A DNA stretch of 11,616 bases from Deltaproteobacteria bacterium (GTDB taxonomy: Bacteria > Myxococcota_A > Polyangia > Polyangiales > Houyiibacteriaceae), in contig JAFDFW010000035.1 of the NCBI GenBank assembly GCA_019309605.1, positions 1-11,616 of the forward strand, read 5' to 3'. Under the pieces are notes generated by a model that made no database searches, was not told where the DNA came from, and saw nothing but the letters and a program-made list of their open reading frames with translations. The translations under genes were made by a program, and so were the position numbers. How positions within the stretch are numbered: the stretch's first letter is position 1; every line of letters starts with the position of its first letter. Shown piece after piece: positions 1 through 6,516 of this stretch.

Positions 1-1209
<1,209 letters not shown>

Positions 1210-1244
1210 TTGGGCCCCACGCCCCCCTAGGCGCGTCGATTCGT

Positions 1245-1250
1245 AGTATA
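1245..1250 (-). promoter_or_regulatory. Possible -10 element of rpoN
   Basis: On the minus strand the 114-bp gap upstream of rpoN contains TATACT, one base off the sigma-70 -10 consensus, about 36 bases before the rpoN start codon. A weak TTTCCT lies 17 bases upstream as a possible -35. No sigma-54 type GG-N10-GC element was recognised here, so autoregulation is not suggested. This is a motif match only and is weakly supported. Confidence 0.3.
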
Positions 1251-1323
1251 GCCGGGTCGGGGGCTCAAGGAAACTCGACCGCCCAGGCTCGCGAATCGCA
1301 CCTCGCTCGGTTATTCTGTCGGA

Positions 1324-2304
1324 GTGGGGACTGGCCGTCCATTTCCAAAGGCGGTGGTGGTCGTCGCCGATGACGATCGCGCGACGTGCGAGCGTATCTC
1401 TCTACTGCTTCGGGCGCGCGGGCTGGTGGTTGTCCCCGCCAACGACGGTCAGAAGGCCATCGACGCGGTGCGCGCGCAGGAGGTCGACCTCGTGGTGCTG
1501 GATGTCGACATGCCGGGGCTGAATGGCATCGACGCGTGCAAGGTCGTCAAAACCATCACTAAGGATCGCTTCGTTCCGGTCGTCCTTCTCGCGGCGCCGG
1601 GCGACCTGAGCGCACGGGTCCAAGGGTTGCGCACGGGAGCGGACGACCACGTGACCAAACCATTCGAGGACGGGGAGCTCTTAGCGCGCATCGAGAACAT
1701 GCTGCGGGTGAAACGAGCCCACGACGATGTGCAATTTGCCAAGAACGAGATCCGCTACACATCCCTACACGACCAGCTTCGCGCGCTGCCGGACCACCGA
1801 TTCTTTCACGAGTGCATCGCAATCGAGTTCGAGGAAGCGCAACGCCACCTGGATCCGCTCGCTTGCTGCATCCTCGCGATCGATGACTTTCGAGAGCTGG
1901 TCTCGAAGCACGGCAGCGAGCTCGCCGGATGTGTTCTCGACGAAGTGTCTGCGCGGGTGCAGCAAACAATTCGCCCAACCGACATCGCAGCACAATTTAG
2001 AACGGCCGAGTTTGGGCTCCTCCTGCCGAACACCCGCCCAGCAAAGGCGCTGACCTTAGCCGACCGCATCGTGACCGAGGTCGCACTCCGACCGTACGAT
2101 CTGCCTCAGAGCGCCGCGAGCATAGAGGTCACAATTTCGCTCGGGATCGGGCTCTATCCGAGCGGGAGCATTCGCTCACACAGCGAGTTGTTGGACGCGG
2201 CGAGCATCGCGGTGGCCCGAGCGCGGGTCGCCGGGTCCAATCGCGTCTGCGTCGTGCAGCAGCAGGGCTATATCTTCCGCCCCACGCTCCCCGGCGCAGC
2301 CTAG
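1324..2304 (+). CDS. Response regulator: receiver domain plus degenerate GGDEF domain
   Basis: A 326-residue PleD-like two-domain regulator. The receiver (about 10-128) has the acidic cluster D16-D17-D18, phospho-acceptor D60 in VVLDVDMPGLNG and K112 in TKPF. The switch Thr/Ser is Ala (A90). A GGDEF-fold domain (about 140-315) follows, with recognisable landmarks such as LHDQLRALPDHRFF and a late SLGIGLYPSG block. The signature GGDEF is RTAEF (226-230), so diguanylate cyclase activity is very unlikely. The allosteric I-site RxxD is kept as R217-P-T-D220 at the same spacing as in PleD. I infer a c-di-GMP-binding effector or a phospho-signalling adaptor rather than an enzyme. The GTG start at 1324 has GGAG directly adjacent, which is poorly spaced; an in-frame GTG at 1354 would start right at the receiver. 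It diverges from rpoN and converges on the next gene. Confidence 0.88.
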   Translation: MGTGRPFPKAVVVVADDDRATCERISLLLRARGLVVVPANDGQKAIDAVRAQEVDLVVLDVDMPGLNGIDACKVVKTITKDRFVPVVLLAAPGDLSARVQGLRTGADDHVTKPFEDGELLARIENMLRVKRAHDDVQFAKNEIRYTSLHDQLRALPDHRFFHECIAIEFEEAQRHLDPLACCILAIDDFRELVSKHGSELAGCVLDEVSARVQQTIRPTDIAAQFRTAEFGLLLPNTRPAKALTLADRIVTEVALRPYDLPQSAASIEVTISLGIGLYPSGSIRSHSELLDAASIAVARARVAGSNRVCVVQQQGYIFRPTLPGAA

Positions 2305-2873
2305 TCTGGAGGGGAGGCGCCCATCCAGCGGCTGGCGACGGCGGTGACCAGGAGGCCGGCCATCATGAGCCACAGCCCCCACAGCCACTCGACGTCCGCG
2401 GTGTAGGCCTCGGCGACCAACCCGATCCGGCGAGTGGTGTAGAGCAACGGCAGCACGCCGCCCGCGGCCAGTCCAAGCACCGCCAACCGCGCCGCCCGCA
2501 TCGTGGAGCGGCTGCGGCGCCGCCAAAGAATCCACAGCACCACGATCGCCGAGCCAGGGGTGAGCCAGAGATTGCCAGCGCCGTCGATCGCGACCACCAG
2601 GGCGGACGCTGCCAGGGCACGGGCGCTGACGAACGGCGCCACGAACCCCAGAAGAACGAGCATTGCGCCGAGCAATACCGCACCCCGGCCCAGACGTGGG
2701 TCGCCAAAGAACGCGACGCGATCGAGCGCGCGCTCCGCCGTCCGAGGCAGCCTGTCGATGGCAACCAGGGTGATCTCGTGCTCCGGACATTCGGCGCGCC
2801 CCTCGAACCCGTCACGACAAAAGGGGCAGAATAATATCCTAGGGCGTTCAGATGAGTCTTCGGACGGAGGCAT
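2301..2873 (-). CDS. Zinc-ribbon-like integral membrane protein, function unknown
   Basis: A 190-residue protein not recognised as a named family. The N-terminus has a CPFC-x9-CPEH motif (C16, C19, C29, H32), which looks like a small zinc-binding knuckle exposed to the cytoplasm. After about residue 60 come three to four hydrophobic segments (about 62-82, 86-118 in two pieces, 130-147 and 165-183), separated by short basic loops such as WRRRSRSTMRAAR. This suggests a small inner-membrane protein with a metal-binding head. ATG at 2873 is the first start before the Cys motif; no strong Shine-Dalgarno is seen. Its stop codon shares the CTAG tetranucleotide with the stop of the convergent receiver-GGDEF gene, and its start diverges from the acetyltransferase 60 bp away. 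Soluble-ligand sensing or a scaffold role are equally possible. Confidence 0.75.
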   Translation of the reverse strand: MPPSEDSSERPRILFCPFCRDGFEGRAECPEHEITLVAIDRLPRTAERALDRVAFFGDPRLGRGAVLLGAMLVLLGFVAPFVSARALAASALVVAIDGAGNLWLTPGSAIVVLWILWRRRSRSTMRAARLAVLGLAAGGVLPLLYTTRRIGLVAEAYTADVEWLWGLWLMMAGLLVTAVASRWMGASPPD

Positions 2874-2932
2874 GCTTGGATCCCGGTCGCCGTGCGTCTT
2901 TCCTGCGTTCGTGTTATCCGCTGTCCCGGGTA

Positions 2933-3370
2933 ATGGAAATCCGGGGCCTCACAAAAGTCGACTACGACTATATCATTTCGGTGCTCGATCAGTGGTGGGG
3001 CGGCCCTGCTGGAAGGCGTGCCGACCCGATGTTTTTCTACGAGTTCGGCGAGCATGCGCTCGTTGCCGAGCTCGATGGCCAGGTGATCGGTTTCCTGCTC
3101 GCTGCGCTGGTGCCCACGCCATCCGCGACTGGATACGTGCATCTCGTTGGAATTCACCCGGACCACCGCCGGCGAGGGGTCGGAAAGCGACTCTACGGCC
3201 AGTTTACGGAGCGATGCCGAGCGGCTGGGATGAAGCGGATCAAGTGCTTGGGTGCGGCTGGGCATGAAGGCCCCGTACAGTTCCACGAGTCGATGGGATT
3301 CGAGAGCACCGAGGTCCCTGACTACGCGGGTCCGGGGCGTGCGCGCGTCGTATTCCTCAAGGAGCTTTGA
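2933..3370 (+). CDS. GNAT family N-acetyltransferase
   Basis: A 145-residue acetyl-CoA-dependent acetyltransferase of the GNAT fold. Visible landmarks in order: an N-terminal strand-helix (MEIRGLTKVDYDYIISVLDQ), a central strand pair with FLLAALVPTP, motif A VHLVGIHPDHRRRGVGKRL with the pyrophosphate-binding RRRGVG loop, and motif B with the VQFHESMGFE block typical of the C-terminal half. Substrate cannot be told from sequence; similar small GNATs acetylate amino acids, antibiotics or protein N-termini. An upstream in-frame start at 2852 would add 27 residues. I prefer ATG 2933 because the GNAT fold begins there and the upstream region would overlap the divergent gene. It lies 55 bp upstream of the PilZ gene in the same direction and may be cotranscribed with it. 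Confidence 0.88.
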   Translation: MEIRGLTKVDYDYIISVLDQWWGGPAGRRADPMFFYEFGEHALVAELDGQVIGFLLAALVPTPSATGYVHLVGIHPDHRRRGVGKRLYGQFTERCRAAGMKRIKCLGAAGHEGPVQFHESMGFESTEVPDYAGPGRARVVFLKEL

Positions 3371-3425
3371 CCTGGTGGCGACTCCCGGTATCCTGAGACG
3401 CAGGTAAGCGGGGGGACAACCAGGC

Positions 3426-4463
3426 ATGGGCTACTCATCGGCGGGCGAAGCGCGACAAGCTCGCGAAGCGCTCGGCAAAGCACTCGAGGCACTACAGCAA
3501 GACGAGGACGTTCCGAAGGAGGTGCTCGGCATCATCCAGAACGTAGCGAAGTCCGTTGGCGCGCTTTTCGAGGCGGAATACGCGTCGACCGAGCCAGACG
3601 GCAAAACTTGTGTGAAGAGTGCACTCGGTACGCTCAGCCAAACGCTCGCCCTGCTTCAGGATGTGAAGAGCGAGCACTCGGGGGTGCAGGGCGCGACGGA
3701 AAGCATCGCGGACGTCGTCGGCATCCTCTTTCCACTGACAAACAAGCCGAGCGTCAGGCCCGACGCTGCTTCGCAGCGCCCTCCGTCACAGCGCTCTCCG
3801 GCGAGCGCACCACCGGCACAGCGCTCTCCATCACAGCGCTCTCCGGCGAGCGCACCACCGGCGAGCGCACCACCGGCGAGCGCACCACCGGCGAGCGCAC
3901 CAGCGGCGAGCGCACCGGCGGCGAGCGCGATCCCGTCCGTTGCGCCGGCGGCGAGCGCGACTCCGTCCGTTGCACCAGCGGCGAGCGCGACCCCGTCGGT
4001 TGCGCCGGCGGCTCAGCGTCCTCTTTCACCGTCCAATCGTCCTTCCACTCGGCCGCTGTCTAGCAGGCCGGTTTCGGGGGCGCCGGCGCCTATCCCGACT
4101 TCGATGCTGCCTCCTCCCGCACCCATTCCGAGGGGCGCACGACGACCGGTCGAGGCGAACCTCGGCGCGACGACGCAGTCCAACTTCTACGTGGGCTTCA
4201 GCGGTGAAATCGCGCACGGCGGCGTGTTCCTCGCGACGTACGAAGCGCTTCCTAAAGACACGTCGGTCCGCATGTTGGTCACTTTGCCTGGTGGGTTCGA
4301 GCTCGAATGCGATGGTTACGTTCGCTTCGTGCGCGACCCCATGGACTTCATGTCGGAGTCCGAGCCTGGCATGGGCATTCAGTTCGAAGGGCTGTCGGAC
4401 GAGGCGCGAGACTTGGTCCTGCGGTTTATCCGCAAACGCCCACCAATCTTCTACGACGTCTAG
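3426..4463 (+). CDS. PilZ-domain protein with repetitive Ala/Pro/Ser linker (TIGR02266-like)
   Basis: A 345-residue protein in three parts. Residues 1-105 are Ala/Leu/Glu-rich and probably a helical bundle. Residues about 110-230 are a low-complexity linker (ASAPP and ASAxPSVAPA units) encoded by tandem repeats. Residues 235-345 form a PilZ domain of the type abundant in myxobacteria: the NFYVGFSGEIAHGGVFLAT block, PGMGIQF, and a C-terminal FIRKRPPIFYDV. PilZ domains bind c-di-GMP through RxxxR and D/NxSxxG. Here RGARR (236-240) fits the first motif, but the second reads E261-I-A263-H-G-G266, so both the acidic/Asn and the Ser positions are changed and binding is doubtful. ATG 3426 is preceded by a GGGGGGA Shine-Dalgarno-like stretch about nine bases upstream. 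The gene ends at the large inverted repeat. Confidence 0.9.
   Translation: MGYSSAGEARQAREALGKALEALQQDEDVPKEVLGIIQNVAKSVGALFEAEYASTEPDGKTCVKSALGTLSQTLALLQDVKSEHSGVQGATESIADVVGILFPLTNKPSVRPDAASQRPPSQRSPASAPPAQRSPSQRSPASAPPASAPPASAPPASAPAASAPAASAIPSVAPAASATPSVAPAASATPSVAPAAQRPLSPSNRPSTRPLSSRPVSGAPAPIPTSMLPPPAPIPRGARRPVEANLGATTQSNFYVGFSGEIAHGGVFLATYEALPKDTSVRMLVTLPGGFELECDGYVRFVRDPMDFMSESEPGMGIQFEGLSDEARDLVLRFIRKRPPIFYDV
3789..3811 (+). repeat. Dispersed 23-bp palindromic element, copy 1
   Basis: The core GCGCTCTCCGGCGAGCGC (3791-3808) is an 18-bp near-perfect palindrome: 6-bp arms GCGCTC/GAGCGC and a self-complementary CCGG centre. It is flanked by CA on the left and ACC on the right, giving the 23-bp unit shared with copies at 3834, 5798 and 6533. 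It is read here as Q-R-S-P-A-S-A-P. Confidence 0.85.
3834..3856 (+). repeat. Dispersed 23-bp palindromic element, copy 2
   Basis: Identical over all 23 bases to copy 1, lying 45 bp downstream of it. Between them sits a left-half copy at 3819-3829. Its right half merges into the 15-bp tandem units that follow, which suggests that the array grew from this element. Confidence 0.85.
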
Positions 4464-4586
4464 TGCGCGGATCTTTTTCCTCGTGGCCGGCTTACGTCCT
4501 CGTCGCTTCGCTGCGAGGCACATGAGTGCCTCTCACTTCGCTCCTGCGGGCGCGCTCGACCACAAGAAAAAATCTCCGCACACTAG
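4460..4586. terminator. Long imperfect inverted repeat, probable bidirectional terminator or small repeat element
   Basis: The arms at 4460-4490 and 4556-4586 are complementary at 24 of 31 positions. Both outer ends read CTAGTG on their own strand, and each arm carries a run of T (plus-strand CTTTTTCC; minus-strand GATTTTTTC). At the centre is a perfect hairpin, GAGGCAC-ATGA-GTGCCTC (4515-4532). The structure fills the whole gap between the convergent PilZ and Nudix genes and begins inside the PilZ stop codon. Several mismatches become G-U pairs in the minus-strand transcript, so folding may be better on the Nudix side. Termination in both directions is inferred from position and structure; a miniature transposon-like repeat is the alternative. 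Confidence 0.65.
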
Positions 4587-4589
4587 TAA

Positions 4590-4991
4590 TCAGTGTTCGC
4601 CGAGGAGCTTGCTCATCGAGGCTTCGTCAACCGGCGTGAAGGAGTACGATTCCATCTCGGTCGACGTCACCCACGCGTACCCCTTGACCGCGTGACAATG
4701 AAGCTCGTCGCTGAGCAGCGTGCACTCGTAAAGATACAAATCGACGGCGTACTTTTCGTAGGGATGGTTCACGAACGAAATTAACTGGCCCACTTCGACG
4801 CTAGCGCCGAGGCGTTCGGCCACTTCGCGCGCCAACGCCGACTCGTCGCTCTCACCTCGTTCGACACGCCCGCCCGGAAAGTCCCAGAGCAACGGCAGCA
4901 CGGCGGCATCGCGACGCTGTGTGATCAAATACCGCCCGTCACGCTCTACGAGGGCAGCCACCACACGAATGGTCTTTATCTCCGACGGCAC
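4590..4991 (-). CDS. Nudix hydrolase (MutT-like) with altered Nudix box
   Basis: A 133-residue Nudix protein that would hydrolyse a nucleoside diphosphate linked to another moiety; the MutT/CTP-pyrophosphohydrolase branch sanitises nucleotide pools. The core reads IRVVAALVERDGRYLITQRR (8-27), then WDFPGGRVERGE, the usual lead into the Nudix box (41-63). The box keeps G41, E47, R55, E56, E59 and G62, but the last Glu of the REUXEE signature is Arg (R60). The start is uncertain. The frame is open up to an ATG at 5066, which would overlap the upstream gene by 47 bp with no Shine-Dalgarno. GTG 4991 gives a family-typical length and starts just before the first strand. It lies immediately downstream of the 105-residue gene, in likely cotranscription, and ends at the large inverted repeat. 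Confidence 0.85.
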   Translation of the reverse strand: MPSEIKTIRVVAALVERDGRYLITQRRDAAVLPLLWDFPGGRVERGESDESALAREVAERLGASVEVGQLISFVNHPYEKYAVDLYLYECTLLSDELHCHAVKGYAWVTSTEMESYSFTPVDEASMSKLLGEH

Positions 4992-5019
4992 GATGCGGGA
5001 TATAGCATCCCCGAGGTGT

Positions 5020-5337
5020 TTACATTGGGTAGTGGTGCACGATCTCGCGCGGAGGCCGCTCGACATTCAGGACGGGGCTCGTGATCAGGTCCCGGCCCGC
5101 CGCAATGAAGAAGAGCGACTCACCGACTGTGGGGAGCCCTTCCGAAGCGCTGATGGCCCCATTGTCGTGGAACTTGAGGCCGCCCGAGACCGTGCTGCGA
5201 AGGGCGAGGTGACCGGCAAGCCACTCCCCGTTGCGGCGATCGCGGACGCCCACACACACATTGCGGCGCACGTGGTATTCACTGTTGCGAGTCACGAAAA
5301 TACGATGAATTCGGCGTTCTTTACCCAAATAGCCCAT
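5020..5337 (-). CDS. Small conserved-looking protein of unknown function
   Basis: A 105-residue protein with no membrane segment or signal peptide that I recognise. It opens with MGYLGKERRIHRIFVTRNSE and is rich in Arg/His in the first 40 residues (YHVRRNVCVGVRDRRNGEW). Alternating beta-like segments follow, with LKFHDNGAISASEGLPTVGE and SLFFIAAGRDLITSPVLNVE. The pattern of short strands suggests a compact beta-rich fold. ATG 5337 is well supported by GAGGAGG six bases upstream; a TTG one codon earlier is less likely. The strong ribosome site and normal composition argue it is a real, well-translated gene. It probably heads a two-gene unit with the Nudix hydrolase and diverges from manA, sharing a 45-bp intergenic region. 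No function is assigned. Confidence 0.8.
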   Translation of the reverse strand: MGYLGKERRIHRIFVTRNSEYHVRRNVCVGVRDRRNGEWLAGHLALRSTVSGGLKFHDNGAISASEGLPTVGESLFFIAAGRDLITSPVLNVERPPREIVHHYPM

Positions 5338-5343
5338 CAAAAA

Positions 5344-5349
5344 CCTCCT
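5344..5349 (-). promoter_or_regulatory. Strong Shine-Dalgarno AGGAGG
   Basis: A perfect AGGAGG on the minus strand lies six bases before ATG 5337 and fixes the start of the 105-residue protein. It is the strongest ribosome-binding site noticed in the window, where most other genes have weak ones. Confidence 0.85.
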
Positions 5350-5382
5350 CGGGCGCTACGATAGGATTCCAGGCCACCTTAC

Positions 5383-6483
5383 ATGTGGGATAAAGTAGGA
5401 CCAAGAAACTGGCGGCGCCCGCTCCTCCTGCAGCCAGACAATTTCACGCCTCCGGAGCGAACACCCTGGGGAGGCCGTCGAATCGCTGAACAGCTGAAGC
5501 GGAACGTCGGTTTGGAGGTCCGTGGCGTGGTTGGCGAAGCCTGGGAGCTCTCGGTAGAGCCCGATTTTCCGAGTCGGATCATCGGCGGGCCGACGCTGGA
5601 TGAAGCGCTCCGCTCCGACCCAGTTCTCCTCGGACGAGAGGCGGCGCTCGGATCGACGGCGTTGCTGGTGAAGCTCGTCGACGCCGCGGACGATCTTTCG
5701 GTCCAGATTCACCCCGCCGACACCGACCCGCTTCTTGCTGCGTCCGAAAGTGGCAAACCCGAGGCTTGGTACATCCTCGACGCGGAACCGAGCGTTTCAG
5801 CGCTCTCCGGTGAGCGCACCCCCGCGGGCTTGTACCTCGGTTTTCGCGACGGCGTGTCGCGGCAAGACATCGAGACAGCGATCGATCAGGAGGGAGCGGT
5901 CGACGCGCTGATGTCGTTCGTTCCGGTGGCTCCCGGGGACGTGTTCCTGATCGAACCTGGAACGCCTCACGCGATCGGAAAAGGCGTCTTGCTGCTCGAG
6001 CCACAACGGGTCTCTCCTGGAAAACGCGGTCTCACGTACCGCTACTGGGACTGGAACCGCAGGTACGACGCTGCGGGGCGCCTCGACCCCGGCGGGCAAC
6101 CGCGTGCGCTTCACCGGGAGCGGGCGCTGGACGTGACGGACTGGGAGGGCCAGCGAGGTCACGCGCTCCTCGATCGGGTGCGCCATCGGGCGGGACCGGC
6201 TGCGATTGACGGACCGGCGAGCCTCGAGACCATCGCAGGCGACGGCGGGCCGCTCGAGTCCGAGGTTTTTTCCCTGCAACGCCTGGCAGGCTCGGGCGAC
6301 CTCGCGCTTCCTGCCGACGACCGGTTGCGCTCACTCACCGTCTTGGACGGAGCTCTTGCGCTGCACGATGGTGAGACCGTGTTGGAGCTCGGGCGGGGTC
6401 AGACCGCTGCCCTCCCCGCGTGTCTCGGGCCGCTGCGCGTCGAGCTGGATGCGGCGCATGCCATGCTCTGCACATTGGCTTGA
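5383..6483 (+). CDS. manA: Mannose-6-phosphate isomerase, class I
   Basis: A 366-residue cupin metalloenzyme that interconverts fructose-6-phosphate and mannose-6-phosphate, supplying GDP-mannose synthesis. The zinc ligands are visible in order: Q108 and H110 in VQIHPAD, E127 in KPEAWYIL, and H196 in GTPHAIGKGVLLLEPQ. A conserved TYRYWDWNRRYD block and a second cupin lobe to the C-terminus follow. Between the conserved YILDAEP and GLYLGF blocks lies an extra peptide, SVSALSGERTP (137-147), encoded by a copy of the dispersed palindrome; relatives usually join these blocks with only a few residues. The insertion falls in a loop, so activity is probably kept. ATG 5383 has no clear Shine-Dalgarno. 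The gene heads a three-gene sugar operon, with the glycosyltransferase starting 33 bp downstream. Confidence 0.93.
   Translation: MWDKVGPRNWRRPLLLQPDNFTPPERTPWGGRRIAEQLKRNVGLEVRGVVGEAWELSVEPDFPSRIIGGPTLDEALRSDPVLLGREAALGSTALLVKLVDAADDLSVQIHPADTDPLLAASESGKPEAWYILDAEPSVSALSGERTPAGLYLGFRDGVSRQDIETAIDQEGAVDALMSFVPVAPGDVFLIEPGTPHAIGKGVLLLEPQRVSPGKRGLTYRYWDWNRRYDAAGRLDPGGQPRALHRERALDVTDWEGQRGHALLDRVRHRAGPAAIDGPASLETIAGDGGPLESEVFSLQRLAGSGDLALPADDRLRSLTVLDGALALHDGETVLELGRGQTAALPACLGPLRVELDAAHAMLCTLA
5798..5820 (+). repeat. Dispersed 23-bp palindromic element, copy 3 (inside manA)
   Basis: Matches the copies in the PilZ gene at 22 of 23 bases (T for C at 5811). It is read in a different frame from those copies, as S-A-L-S-G-E-R-T, and sits exactly at the extra peptide separating two conserved ManA blocks. 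Confidence 0.85.
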
Positions 6484-6516
6484 CGAGCGCATGCCCCCGT
6501 TAGAAAGTGCCGCGCC

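Larger units (their letters stand above)
3774..4010 (+). repeat. In-frame tandem repeat array (15-bp and 30-bp units) in the PilZ gene
   Basis: The linker-coding DNA is built from related units. GCGAGCGCACCACCG (15 bp, coding ASAPP) occurs at 3801-3815, then in five near-identical contiguous copies at 3846-3920 with drift in the last two. Three copies of a 30-bp unit follow (3921-3950, 3951-3980, 3981-4010; coding ASAxPSVAPA). The stretch before 3846 contains two copies of the dispersed palindrome plus one half copy. All units are multiples of three bases, so copy-number change would lengthen or shorten the linker without breaking the frame. Confidence 0.93.

Noticed and set aside
1210..1323. 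Sigma-54 -24/-12 promoter near rpoN or elsewhere upstream of genes
   Set aside because: No TGGCAC-N5-TTGC-like sequence with the invariant GG and GC at the right spacing was found in the intergenic gaps.
2852..2932. 27-residue N-terminal extension of the acetyltransferase
   Set aside because: It overlaps the start of the divergent gene, is Arg/Cys/Ser-rich, and the GNAT fold begins at ATG 2933.
2363..3427. Long 354-codon minus-strand open frame across the acetyltransferase gene
   Set aside because: It is antisense to a clear GNAT protein and in another frame of the zinc-ribbon membrane gene; its translation is Arg/Ser/Pro-rich without any domain, typical of a GC-rich shadow frame.
3801..4010. 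CRISPR-like array
   Set aside because: Units are 15 and 30 bp, directly abutting with no unique spacers, and they encode a protein linker.
3754..4063. Open frames in both directions through the repeat array (SGERT-rich peptides) as separate genes
   Set aside because: They are a by-product of repeats with a length divisible by three, which keep all frames open; the PilZ frame alone connects to recognisable domains on both sides.
5020..5066. ATG at 5066 as start of the Nudix gene
   Set aside because: It would overlap the upstream gene by 47 bp, has no ribosome site, and adds 25 residues without similarity to Nudix N-termini.
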